DNA of 64,000 nucleotides from the NCBI GenBank assembly GCA_027319585.1, contig DAHVMY010000001.1, positions 62,001 through 126,000 of the forward strand, in the 5' to 3' direction. Below the pieces are notes generated by a model that made no database searches, was not told the origin of the DNA, and saw only the letters and a list, made by a program, of their open reading frames with translations. The translations under genes and the position numbers were made by a program. Numbering within the stretch: the stretch's first letter is position 1; each line of letters opens with the position of its first letter. This DNA is from AG-12 sp027319585 (GTDB lineage Bacteria > Chloroflexota > Dormibacteria > Aeolococcales > Bog-877). Positions 42,671-51,600 of this stretch are shown in pieces.

Positions 42671-43785
42671 TGCCCAAGACCAAGCGCGATTACTACGAGG
42701 TGCTGGGGGTAGATCGCCGGGCGAGCCCCGAGGAGCTCAAGCGCGCCTACCGCAAGCTGGCGATGCAGTACCACCCGGATCGCAACGGTGGCGATCCCGA
42801 GGCCGAACAGCGCTTCAAGGAGGTGGGTGAGGCCTACCAGGTGCTCTCGGACCCGGAGCGGCGCCAGCGGTACGACACCTTCGGTCAGGTGGACGACGGC
42901 TTTGGCGGTGGAGGCGGCGCCTTCAACTTCCAGTCCGCGTTCGACCTCTTCGACATGTTCTTCGGTGGGGCGGCGCAACCCCGCCAGCGCGGCGGGCCAC
43001 GCCGCGGAGCCGACCTGCGCATGCAGGTGACCATCGACTTCCAGGAGGCCATCACCGGCGTCACCCGCACCTTCGAGGTGACCAAGCCCGCCACCTGCCC
43101 TGACTGCGGCGGCAGCGGAGCCGCGGCGGGCACCAAGGCCACGGTCTGCCCGGAGTGCCAGGGCCGCGGCCAGGTTCAGAGGGTGCGGCAGTCCCTGCTC
43201 GGTCAGATGGTGACCGTGGAACCGTGCCCGCGCTGCCGCGGAGAGGGCCAGGTGATCGAGTCTCCCTGCCCGACTTGCCATGGGCAGGGGTTGGTCGACG
43301 CCAAGAAGTCAATCGAGGTCCAGATCCCGGCCGGGGTCGACAACGAGATGCAGGTGCGCGTGCCCGGAGAGGGTGCGGCTGGCCCACGCGGTGGTCCACC
43401 AGGTGACCTTTTCCTGGTGATCGGCGTGCGCCCCCACGAGCAGCTGGTGCGGCGGGGGATGACGATCATCTACGAGTGCCCGATCTCAATCGCCCAGGCC
43501 GCCCTTGGTGACACCATCGAGGTGCCCACCGTGGACGGGCCGGCCACCATGACCGTCAAGCCAGGTACCCAGTACGGCGAGCAGGTGCGGTTGCCCGGTA
43601 AGGGGGCACCTGATCCCCGCACCGGACGCCGCGGGGATCAGGTGGTCAGGTTGCGGGTCGTCATCCCCACCAAGCTGACCGAAAGGCAGCGCCATCTGCT
43701 CCGTGAGCTGGCTCCCCCCGACGGCAAGCCCCACCCGGTGAAGAAGGGGTTTTTCGAACACCTCAAGGACGCCATCGGCATCTGA
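42667..43785 (+). CDS. dnaJ: chaperone DnaJ (Hsp40, type I)
   Basis: A 372-residue type I Hsp40 starting at GTG 42667 (or ATG 42670). The J-domain has YYEVLGV and HPD; a Gly/Phe-rich region follows (VDDGFGGGGGAFNF); four CxxCxGxG zinc repeats are visible (CPDCGGSG, CPECQGRG, CPRCRGEG, CPTCHGQG); the client-binding C-terminal domains follow. It stimulates DnaK ATPase. The stop precedes the Hsp20 gene by 105 bases. Confidence 0.95.
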   Translation: MMPKTKRDYYEVLGVDRRASPEELKRAYRKLAMQYHPDRNGGDPEAEQRFKEVGEAYQVLSDPERRQRYDTFGQVDDGFGGGGGAFNFQSAFDLFDMFFGGAAQPRQRGGPRRGADLRMQVTIDFQEAITGVTRTFEVTKPATCPDCGGSGAAAGTKATVCPECQGRGQVQRVRQSLLGQMVTVEPCPRCRGEGQVIESPCPTCHGQGLVDAKKSIEVQIPAGVDNEMQVRVPGEGAAGPRGGPPGDLFLVIGVRPHEQLVRRGMTIIYECPISIAQAALGDTIEVPTVDGPATMTVKPGTQYGEQVRLPGKGAPDPRTGRRGDQVVRLRVVIPTKLTERQRHLLRELAPPDGKPHPVKKGFFEHLKDAIGI

Positions 43786-43890
43786 CCGCAGCCGGTGTTT
43801 AGGCCCGCCAGGGGCGTGGGTATGGCCTAATCGGGATGGCTTCATCCCCCCAGGTGAGCTGGGAAGAGATGAGGTAAAGGAGGTGTTCTG

Positions 43891-44409
43891 ATGGCTCGTT
43901 GGGATCCTTGGAGCGACCTTTTCAACCTGCAGAACGAGATGTCCCGCTGGGTCAACGAGGCCTTCGGGAGCGGCCAGATGGTGACCCCGGTGGGAGTGGG
44001 CACCAGGAGCCTCACCACGACGGCGCCGACCGCCTACCTGCCCCTGGACATCCGTCAGAAGGACAATGAGTTTGTGATCGAGGCCTCGGTTCCGGGTTTC
44101 AAGCCGGAAGAGGTGGAGATCACCGCTGACCAGGGCGTCTTGACCATCCGCGGCGAGCGCAAGGTTGAGCACTCGGAGGAGAACGAGGGGACCTACCTGC
44201 GCCGGGAGCGGGCCAACTACTCCGTGATCCGGCAGCTCACCCTGCCGAACGACGTGAAGGAGGACGAGATCAGGGCCACCTTCACCAACGGGGTGCTCAC
44301 CGTGACCATTCCGCGGGAGGCGGCCCCTGCCCCGCGGCGGATTCCCGTCAGCAGCGGTGAGGCGGCTCCTGAGCCGCAGGTGATCGAGGCGGGCACTGCC
44401 CAGCATTGA
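43891..44409 (+). CDS. small heat-shock protein (Hsp20/alpha-crystallin)
   Basis: A 172-residue holdase. It has the strongest ribosome site in the window (AAAGGAGGTG before ATG 43891). The alpha-crystallin domain (about 48-145) has AYLPLDIRQKDNEFVIEASVPGF and GVLTIRGER, ending with NGVLTVTIPR; the C-terminal IPV matches the I-x-I/V anchor. It traps unfolding proteins for the DnaK or ClpC systems. It may share the CIRCE-controlled transcript or have its own promoter. Confidence 0.94.
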   Translation: MARWDPWSDLFNLQNEMSRWVNEAFGSGQMVTPVGVGTRSLTTTAPTAYLPLDIRQKDNEFVIEASVPGFKPEEVEITADQGVLTIRGERKVEHSEENEGTYLRRERANYSVIRQLTLPNDVKEDEIRATFTNGVLTVTIPREAAPAPRRIPVSSGEAAPEPQVIEAGTAQH

Positions 44410-44421
44410 TTTAGAAGGCCA

Positions 44422-44447
44422 GGGCTCCGGCAGGGCTGCCGGAGCCC
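44422..44447. terminator. bidirectional terminator-type hairpin between hsp20 and the GalT-like gene
   Basis: An 11-base stem GGGCTCCGGCA / TGCCGGAGCCC around a GGGC loop lies between convergent genes. The flanks are only weakly T-rich (CCTTC on both strands). Confidence 0.6.
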
Positions 44448-44453
44448 CCGCCT

Positions 44454-45548
44454 TCAGCGGATTTCAGTCAGAGCCGCCTGCAGAGCGGGTCTGAGGGCGG
44501 CGGCCAGGGCCTCGGGGCTGCGCACCATGAACGGTTCGTCGAGCAGCTGGTGCCAGGCGGTGGTGTCGGAGCCCTGAATGGCGGGGTTGAAGTAGATCCT
44601 CGGTGAGAGTCGGGCGTGCAGACGAAAGCGATCGCGCGTGTCGCCGCCGGGTCCCCCATAGAACGCCAGGTTGAAGGCGGCGACGCCCTCTGACGCGAGG
44701 AACCTGAGGCAGGCACAGAGTCCGTGCGAGAACTCCCAAAGCCCCTCTTCTGGCACGTCCGTGACGGTGCGACAGGAGGGGAAGATGACGAAGACGTCGG
44801 AGAGCACACTGCGCGAGACGAAGGCGGTGAGCCAGGCCGTGTGGCTGGCTCTGGTGAGGAACCGCTCAGTCGATCTCTCCTCCTCGTCCACCAGCAGGTC
44901 CCAATAGGAGCGATGGCGGTGCCGGTAGAACTCCAGTCCGCAGCGGACCTCCTCTTCGAGGAGGGTCCCCGGTCGGTCGGTGACAAACCCTTGGAGATGC
45001 GGGTGGACCTGGGTGGCACCGGCGGGCGGCATGTAGTTCCACGTGAGCAGCTCGTAGGCGCCATCCGCGCGGGCGGGGAGCTCGCCGAAGTACCTCTGGG
45101 CGGCCAGTAGGCTGTCGCACAGCTGGTCGGGTCGGAACTCCTCAGGCCGGACGTAGTGGTCGCGCGTCACCACGTCCACGAAGCTGTGGCGATCATAGGG
45201 GCTCAAATTCGGAAAGACGACCGCCTGACCGACGTGAATGCGCCCGTGGCCGCCCGAACGCATGGCCAGCTGTGGGGTGACGCGCTCAATTCGGTCCGGG
45301 CAGAAGGGGCAGCGCGAACGGCTCGCCGCAACTGCGGCCGCCAGATCCGGCGGCACCAGTTGAAACCCCTGGAAGTGGGCCACCCGCCCGCTTCGCCGTG
45401 TCAGTGGATCCCGGCGCAGCTCGACCTCGAAGGAGACCTCGGTCAATTGCTGCTCGGAGTTGCTGATGAAGTACGAGCCCGTGCGGAGCTCGCGCTCGAA
45501 GGTGAGGGTCGCCGCGGGTAGGGGCCCCTGGGGGTTGGGTGACTTCAT
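44454..45548 (-). CDS. GalT-like HIT-superfamily nucleotidyltransferase
   Basis: A 364-residue protein of the galactose-1-phosphate uridylyltransferase fold. Cys80-x-x-Cys83 (CPFC) resembles the first zinc half-site of GalT. The active motif VHPHLQ (His182, His184, Gln186) corresponds to the HPH-Q that carries the uridylyl group. NLSPYDRHS fits FPNxxPF in GalT. It is more divergent than true GalT, so the sugar-phosphate substrate is uncertain. Start ATG 45548 overlaps the rsmE stop (ATGA), so the two genes are translationally coupled. Confidence 0.75.
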   Translation of the reverse strand: MKSPNPQGPLPAATLTFERELRTGSYFISNSEQQLTEVSFEVELRRDPLTRRSGRVAHFQGFQLVPPDLAAAVAASRSRCPFCPDRIERVTPQLAMRSGGHGRIHVGQAVVFPNLSPYDRHSFVDVVTRDHYVRPEEFRPDQLCDSLLAAQRYFGELPARADGAYELLTWNYMPPAGATQVHPHLQGFVTDRPGTLLEEEVRCGLEFYRHRHRSYWDLLVDEEERSTERFLTRASHTAWLTAFVSRSVLSDVFVIFPSCRTVTDVPEEGLWEFSHGLCACLRFLASEGVAAFNLAFYGGPGGDTRDRFRLHARLSPRIYFNPAIQGSDTTAWHQLLDEPFMVRSPEALAAALRPALQAALTEIR

Positions 45549-46303
45549 GGACGATTGGTCTCCAGGTCGCCGGAGCGGTGCAGCAGCACCGCCACCGCGA
45601 CCGTCGCCGCCAGCAGGGTGCGCAGATTGCGGGGTCCCAGGGAGACCACCGCGGCCCCGTCCCCTAGCATCGCCTCGATCTCGGTCGGCGACAAGCCCCC
45701 CTCCGGCCCCACCACGATAGCCGTCGGCCGGTCCGGCGACCAGGGCACCGAGGACAGCGATGCCTTCGCCGCGGGCTGGTCGCAGATCAGCCACTGGCAG
45801 GCCGGATCCCGGTGCCGGAGCTCTGCCACCGCCTCCGTCAGCAGCCGGGGCCCGTGCACCGTTGGGGCCCGATGCCGGCGTGACAGTTGGGCCGCCTCCT
45901 TGGCCACGCGCTCCCACCGCAGCTGGCGGGCCCGGGCGCGCTCCCGCTCCAGTTTGGGAACGGTCCGCTCGGTCACCACCGGCCAGATCGATCGGGCGCC
46001 GAGCTCGGCGAGCCGCTCGCACACCTCCGCCATCCCGGTCCCCTTGGGGATCGCCTGCACGACGTGCAGGTTGGCCCTCGGCTCGCGCGAGCACGCGCAG
46101 ACCGCCAGCACCCGGGCCAGCACCCGGTCGGGGCCGACCTGCTCGACCAGGGCGTCGCACTCGGTGCCCACGGCGGGCACCAGGGTGATCGTGGCTCCGC
46201 GCCCCAGCCGGAGGACCTTGGCGAGGTGCCAGGCATCGTCGCCTGAGATCTCCAGCAGGTCGCCGACGCGGGTCTCCGCGGCTTCCACAAAGAAGGTCGG
46301 CAC
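45545..46303 (-). CDS. rsmE: 16S rRNA m3U1498 methyltransferase RsmE
   Basis: A 252-residue SPOUT methyltransferase modifying U1498 of 16S rRNA. An N-terminal PUA-like domain contains AWHLAKVLRLG; the C-terminal trefoil knot has VVGPEGGLSPTEIEAM and SLGPRNLRTLLAATVA, close to the canonical LGxxILRxETA with the Glu replaced by Leu. Start GTG 46303 is preceded by TAGACT six bases away, suggesting a leaderless transcript. Confidence 0.92.
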   Translation of the reverse strand: MPTFFVEAAETRVGDLLEISGDDAWHLAKVLRLGRGATITLVPAVGTECDALVEQVGPDRVLARVLAVCACSREPRANLHVVQAIPKGTGMAEVCERLAELGARSIWPVVTERTVPKLERERARARQLRWERVAKEAAQLSRRHRAPTVHGPRLLTEAVAELRHRDPACQWLICDQPAAKASLSSVPWSPDRPTAIVVGPEGGLSPTEIEAMLGDGAAVVSLGPRNLRTLLAATVAVAVLLHRSGDLETNRP

Positions 46304-46309
46304 CGCTCG

Positions 46310-46315
46310 AGTCTA
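46310..46315 (-). promoter_or_regulatory. -10 box of rsmE, leaderless spacing
   Basis: Minus-strand TAGACT, six bases, then GTG 46303. Confidence 0.5.
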
Positions 46316-46354
46316 GTTGGCTGCCCCAGAGACGCTCTTGGGCCGGCCGGTACC

Positions 46355-47203
46355 ATGGAAGGCGTGGAGTGGCCCGAGGACGGATACACCCGGATGGTCG
46401 AGGCGGCCAAGGAAGTCCGGCTGGCGGTGCATGTGGTCGGAGACGGGCCCCCGCTGCTCCTGATCCCGGGGTTGGGCACCGATCACCACGCCTTTGTCTG
46501 GAACATCCGCGAGCTCTCGCAGCGGTGGTTGTGCCTGGTTCTCGATCAGCGCGGGATCGGCCTGTCCGACGCATCCCCGGGGCCGTACGATATGGCGCTC
46601 CTGGCGGATGATGCGGCTCGGGTCATAGCGGAGCTGGCCCCCGGGGGGGCATCTGTGTTCGGGGTATCCATGGGCGGCATGGTCGCCCAGCACCTGGCCA
46701 TCCGCCATCCGGCGTTGGTGACCGCGCTGGTGTTGGGCTGCACCGGGCCCGGGGGGAGGCTGGCGGTGCGAGCTGATCCGGCGGACACCAGGTTGCTGCT
46801 GGGGGGCGACGCCCGTGAACCGGGTCTCGCTTACCGGGTCGCCTGCCAGGTGCTGTATGAGCGCCGCTGGCGCGAGCAGCATCCGGAGGTGATCGAGGAC
46901 GCCGTGCACTGGCGGGCCACCCATCCGGTTCGCCCCGGCGTGTTCGCCGCGCATTGGGAGGCGATCCGCCACCACGACACCGCCGACCGCCTGGGGGAGA
47001 TTGGGGCGCCCACGCTGGTGCTCCACGGGACTGCGGACGTGGTGATGCCCCCGGGCAATGGGGCGCTGTTGCACGAGCGCATCCCCGGATCGGCGCTTCG
47101 GTGGCTGCCCGGGCGCGGCCACATGTTCTTCCAGGAGGATCCCGGCGCCACCCTGCGCCATCTGGAGGACCATCTGGCGCTGGCTTTGACCCTGCCCAGG
47201 TAG
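46355..47203 (+). CDS. alpha/beta hydrolase
   Basis: A 282-residue alpha/beta-hydrolase-fold protein. The oxyanion region is LIPGLGTDHH; the nucleophile elbow is GVSMGG (Ser105); the acid is Asp in LHGTADVVMP (about 229) and the His in RGHMFF (about 255). QRGIGLSDAS is the conserved strand-4 loop of this family. It resembles 3-oxoadipate enol-lactonase-like or carboxyl-ester hydrolases. The substrate is not predictable. ATG 46355 is a weak start; ATG 46394 is an alternative. Confidence 0.83.
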   Translation: MEGVEWPEDGYTRMVEAAKEVRLAVHVVGDGPPLLLIPGLGTDHHAFVWNIRELSQRWLCLVLDQRGIGLSDASPGPYDMALLADDAARVIAELAPGGASVFGVSMGGMVAQHLAIRHPALVTALVLGCTGPGGRLAVRADPADTRLLLGGDAREPGLAYRVACQVLYERRWREQHPEVIEDAVHWRATHPVRPGVFAAHWEAIRHHDTADRLGEIGAPTLVLHGTADVVMPPGNGALLHERIPGSALRWLPGRGHMFFQEDPGATLRHLEDHLALALTLPR

Positions 47204-47290
47204 TGGGGAGGGGGCCTGGGCCCACAGGTAGCGGCCACCTCGTGGCCGCGTTCCTCCGACTGGCGGAGAGCGTCCGCGCCTCGACCCCGA

Positions 47291-47296
47291 TACAAT
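47291..47296 (+). promoter_or_regulatory. -10 box upstream of rpsU
   Basis: TACAAT at this position would give a transcript starting near 47303 and a leader of about 68 bases before rpsU. No clear -35 box. Confidence 0.4.
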
Positions 47297-47370
47297 CACG
47301 AGGCTCGGCAGCGCCGCTCGTGGGCGCCTGCCTTGGTTGAGTTGACCAGCGCTGGAGGAGGTGACACCCA

Positions 47371-47553
47371 CTGTCGGAGGTAAAGCTGCGGGAGGGAGAG
47401 TCGTTCGAGAGCGCTCTTCGCCGCTTCAACAAGAAGATCAAGCAGAACGGCATCCTCACCGAGGTGCGGCGCCGGGAGTTCTACGAGAAGCCCAGCATTC
47501 GCCGCAAGAAGAAGACCATGGCGGCCAGGAAGCGGCGGGCCAAGCAGGCCTAG
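47371..47553 (+). CDS. rpsU: ribosomal protein S21, CTG start
   Basis: A 60-residue protein reading (M)SEVKLREGESFESALRRF, then NKKIKQNGILTEVRRREFYEKPS and a very basic tail, the complete sequence of S21. In this frame a TGA at 47362-47364 precedes CAC CCA CTG TCG GAG, so the only reasonable start is CTG 47371, seven bases after GGAGGTG (47357-47363). S21 is part of the 30S subunit and helps initiation at leadered mRNAs. It lies upstream of ybeY. Confidence 0.9.
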   Translation: MSEVKLREGESFESALRRFNKKIKQNGILTEVRRREFYEKPSIRRKKKTMAARKRRAKQA

Positions 47554-47567
47554 CCGCGGCGGGCCGG

Positions 47568-48077
47568 GTGGAGGTGAGGCTCTCTCGGGCCCTCGGCTCA
47601 GTCCAGCGCGAGCAGGCGCGCCGGGCGGCCATTCGCCCCCTGCTGGAGGGGGCCCTGCGCGACCTCGGGATCGCAGACCAGCAGGTCTTCTGTCGGCTCA
47701 CCACCGCTTTGGAGGTCCAGCGACTGAACCGGCGTTTCGCCGACTCGGACCGCTCGACCGACGTGCTCGCCTTCCCCGCTGCCGACCTGGTCCCGGGTTC
47801 GGGCTTTCAGCTGCCCCCGGACGGGCTCGCCGACTTGGGGGACATCGCGATCGCGGTCCCGGTCGCGCTGGAGCAGGCGGCCGCCGCGGGAGCGGATCCT
47901 GAGGCGGAACTGCGGATGCTGGCCGTGCACGGGCTGTTGCATCTGCTGGGACATGACCATCACGATCCAGAGGAAGCAGAACAGATGACCCGAGCGACCC
48001 GGTGGCTGTTGGCGAGGGATGCGGCCCGCCGCGGGCAAGCGGCGCCCTCAGTGCCAGCATTGCAGCCGAGCGCGTGA
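47568..48077 (+). CDS. ybeY: endoribonuclease YbeY
   Basis: A 169-residue metal-dependent RNase needed for 16S rRNA 3' maturation and ribosome quality control. The HGLLHLLGHDH motif (His121, His125, His131) is the zinc site; STDVLAFP and LGDIAIAVP are the other conserved regions. GTG 47568 is the start. The order rpsU-ybeY is a plausible translation unit, and its stop overlaps pth's GTG (GTGA). Confidence 0.93.
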   Translation: MEVRLSRALGSVQREQARRAAIRPLLEGALRDLGIADQQVFCRLTTALEVQRLNRRFADSDRSTDVLAFPAADLVPGSGFQLPPDGLADLGDIAIAVPVALEQAAAAGADPEAELRMLAVHGLLHLLGHDHHDPEEAEQMTRATRWLLARDAARRGQAAPSVPALQPSA

Positions 48078-48688
48078 GCGACCACCCGTGGCTGGTCATA
48101 GGGCTGGGGAATCCCGAGCCCGCCCACGCCGGCCAGCGTCACAACGTCGGCTTTGACGTCATCCGGGTTTTGGCCAGCCGGATGGGGATCAAGCTCGGCC
48201 GCGATCGCGGGCCGGCCTTTGTGGCCCGCGCCCGCTGGCAGGGCAACGACCTCTGGCTGGCCGAACCCAGAACCTACATGAACGAGTCCGGGATCGCGGG
48301 CGCTCACCTGACTCGGACCTTGGGGGTGGGATTGGACCGGGTTCTGGTCGTCTATGACGATCTGGACCTGCCGGTGGGTAGGCTTAGGGTGCGGGCGTCC
48401 GGAAGCCCCGGCGGCCACAACGGCATTCGTTCCCTGCAGACCCATTGGCGCTCCAAGGATTTCGCCCGGGTTCGGGTGGGGATCGGGCGGCCACCGGCTG
48501 GAGTCGATGCCATCGACTATGTCCTGGGCCGGCCGCAGGGCGCGGAGCGCGAACTCTTGGAGGACGCGGTCAACCGGGCCGCGGAGGCGGTTCTGACGGT
48601 GGTGGACAGGGGCGTGGAGGAGGCCATGAGCGAGTTCAATCGGGCAGATCGGCCGCTGCCTCCCGCCACCCCGGTGGCCGATGGCTGA
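48074..48688 (+). CDS. pth: peptidyl-tRNA hydrolase
   Basis: A 204-residue enzyme that recycles peptidyl-tRNA. GLGNPEPAHAGQRHNVGF with the catalytic His23, AEPRTYMNESG, YDDLDLPVGRLRVRASGSPGGHNG with the catalytic Asp and the binding loop are all present. GTG 48074 overlaps ybeY's stop. Its end overlaps mfd by eight bases. Confidence 0.95.
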   Translation: MSDHPWLVIGLGNPEPAHAGQRHNVGFDVIRVLASRMGIKLGRDRGPAFVARARWQGNDLWLAEPRTYMNESGIAGAHLTRTLGVGLDRVLVVYDDLDLPVGRLRVRASGSPGGHNGIRSLQTHWRSKDFARVRVGIGRPPAGVDAIDYVLGRPQGAERELLEDAVNRAAEAVLTVVDRGVEEAMSEFNRADRPLPPATPVADG

Positions 48689-51600
48689 GCGCGCCGACGC
48701 GAGCCGCGCGCGTCCCGAGACCTTGCTCCAGCGGCTGGGAGACCTGCCGATCGGGGCCGCTCTCAGGGCTTGGGACAGAGGTGGAGTCCCAAGGGCGCAG
48801 ATCGGGGGAGTCAGCCATGCTGGAACCGCCCTCCTGGGCATGCTCACCCAGCACCTGCTGGGGCGGCCCGTCTGCCTGATCGTCGCGGAGCCGGAGGCCG
48901 TATTCGAGGAGATCGACACCTGGTCGGGGGACACCTTGTCGACCAGCCTGTTCCCCGCCTCCGACACCTTGCCCTTCGACCGGGTGGCGCCCTCCGCCGC
49001 CGTGACGAGGCATCGCCTGGAGACCCTGCGAGTTCTGCGTGGGGAAGCCCCGGCGCTGGTGGTCACCTCCGCCGAGGCGGTGCTGCGGCCAACGCTGTCG
49101 CGCCAGTGGATGGGCAGCTGGCTGAGTGAACTGAGGCCGGGATCGGACATCCCCCTGCGCCAGCTGGCCGAGTTGCTGCTCGCCTCCGGATATCGGCAGG
49201 AGCCGATCGCCGCCCAGGCTGGCGACTTCGCCCGCCGGGGAGGGATCCTGGACTGCTTTCCCCTGGACAACCGGCCCTGGAGGGCAGAGTGGGAGGGGGA
49301 GAAGATCGCCGGCCTGTGGCGCCTCGATCCCGAGACCCAGGGGTCGCGGGCGAAGTTGGATCGGGTGGCGCTGATGCCTGCGCGCGAATTCGCCCTTGAT
49401 CTACAGTCGCTCGAGTTCGCGGCCGGCACCATCCGAGGCTGGCGGCTGGAGGCGCTCCGCCAGGACGTGCGCGAACGGTGGGAGGCGGATCTCGATCTCA
49501 TCGCCTCCGGTGGCCTGCCCGACCCAGTGGATGCGCTCGGACCACTGCTGGTCGAGCGGGCCGAGACGCTGTTCGCCCATCTCCCGCCGGAGACCATCTT
49601 CCTGACCGAGGACTGGGCTCGCCTTAAGCGCCAGGCCGAGGGGTGGGTCGAAGAGGTGGAGCAGATCCGCGTGGCCGAGGTGGATCGGGGCGAGCTGCCT
49701 CGGGAGATCCCGTCCGGCGTGGTCCCGCTCCAGGACCTCCGGAGGCGGCTGGAGTCCTCAGCATGGCTGGATCTGCGCCGGGAGGTGGGCGACGGCTGGT
49801 TGCTGGACGATGTCGGGATCTCGGCGGCGCCGACCTTCGCTGGTGACATGGATGAGTTCACTCGGTGGGCCAGAGAGCGCCTCGGCTCCGGCGCTTCGGT
49901 GGTGGCCCTCAGCCTGCAGGAGCAGCGCCTTGGCGAGCTGGCCGACGAACGGGGGGTGGTCCCGATCTCAGCCGAGCGGTTCTCCGCCGGCGACACCCCG
50001 ATCCCCTCCGGGGCACTGTTGATAGGCCCAGGCGACCTGCGCACCGGGATAGCCTTGGACGCCGCGGGGGTCACGGTCCTGGCCGACGCGGACCTGTTCG
50101 GCGCGCAGAAGCGGCGGATCTCGGCGCTGCTGCGCTCGACTCACCGCGCCGAATCCAGTTCCTCCGGACGGCTGCGGCATGCCTCGGGGGGACCCAGCGA
50201 CCTCTCAGCGTTTCGTCTGAAGCTGGAGCCTGGGGATGTGGTGGTCCACCGGGACCACGGTCTGGGCCGCTTCGTCGGGATGCGCCGGGTGAGCGATGGC
50301 GAGGGCGAGCGCGAGTACATGCAGCTTGAGTACGCGGAGGGCAGCAAGCTGTACGTGCCCGCCGAGCACCTCGATCGCGTGGAGCGCTACGTGGGGGGAG
50401 CCGACTCCCAGCCGGCGCTCTCGAAACTGGGGTCGGGCGACTGGGAACGCACCCGGAGGTCGGTGCGGCGGCGGATCGACGAGATCGCCGAGGACCTGGT
50501 GCGGCTCTATGCCCAGCGCCAGCAGGCTCTGGGCCACGCGTTCCCCGGCGACTCGCACTGGCAGCAGGAGCTGGAAGCCTCCTTCCCGTACCAGGAGACC
50601 AGGGATCAGCTGATGGTCCTGGATGACATCAAGCGGGACATGGAGTCAGACCGGCCCATGGATCGGCTGCTGTGCGGGGACGTGGGCTTCGGCAAGACCG
50701 AGATCGCGCTGCGGGCCGCCTTCAAGGCGGTCGAGGGTGGGTTGCAGGTGGCCGTGCTGGTGCCCACGACGGTCCTGGCCCAGCAGCACTTTCTCACCTT
50801 CCAGGACCGGTTGCGGGCGTTCCCGGTCAGGGTCGAGCAGCTGTCGCGGCTGCGCAGCCCCGACGAGGCCAAGGCGGTGATGGCGGAGCTGGCGGCCGGT
50901 ACGGTGGACATCGTGATCGGCACCCACCGGCTGCTGCAGCGGGACGTCAAATTCAAGCGCCTCGGACTGGTGGTCCTCGATGAGGAGCAGCGGTTCGGGG
51001 TACGCCAGAAGGAGCGCCTCAAGCAGCTGCGCACCTCGGTGGACATCCTCTCGCTCTCGGCCACCCCGATCCCCAGAACCCTGCACATGGCGCTGGCCGG
51101 CATCCGCGATCTCTCCGTCATCCGGACCCCGCCTGAGGGCCGCCTGCCGATCCGTACCTATGTGACCGCCAAGGAGGACTCGCTGATCCAGGATGTCATC
51201 CGCCGGGAGCTGTCCCGCCGGGGCCAGGTGTACTACGTCCACAACCGGGTCCACAGCATGCTGAAGGAAATGGACCTGCTGCGCCGGTTAGTCCCGGAGG
51301 CGAGGCTGGCCATGGCCCATGGGCAGATGGACGAGCGGGAGCTGGCCAGGGTGATGGTGGAGTTCGCCAACGGCGAGGTCGATGTGCTCTGCTGCACCAC
51401 CATCATCGAGAACGGGCTCGACATCCCCAACGCCAACACCCTGATCGTCGACGACGCTTCCCGCCTCGGCCTGGCCCAGCTCTACCAGCTGCGCGGCCGG
51501 GTCGGACGGTCCGGCCAGCGAGCCTACGCCTACTTCCTGTACGACCCGAGCCGGTCCCTGACCGAGCAGGCGGACAAGCGCCTGGATGTGGTGGCGGACC

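Noticed and set aside
44454..46574. Possible 706-residue fusion of the GalT-like protein with an upstream minus-strand part
   Set aside because: The upstream part lies in the RsmE region in another frame; ATG 45548 with the ATGA overlap is the natural start.
47960..50074. 704-codon minus-strand open frame over ybeY, pth and mfd
   Set aside because: Serine/arginine-rich composition typical of antisense frames of GC-rich genes; the plus-strand genes are certain.
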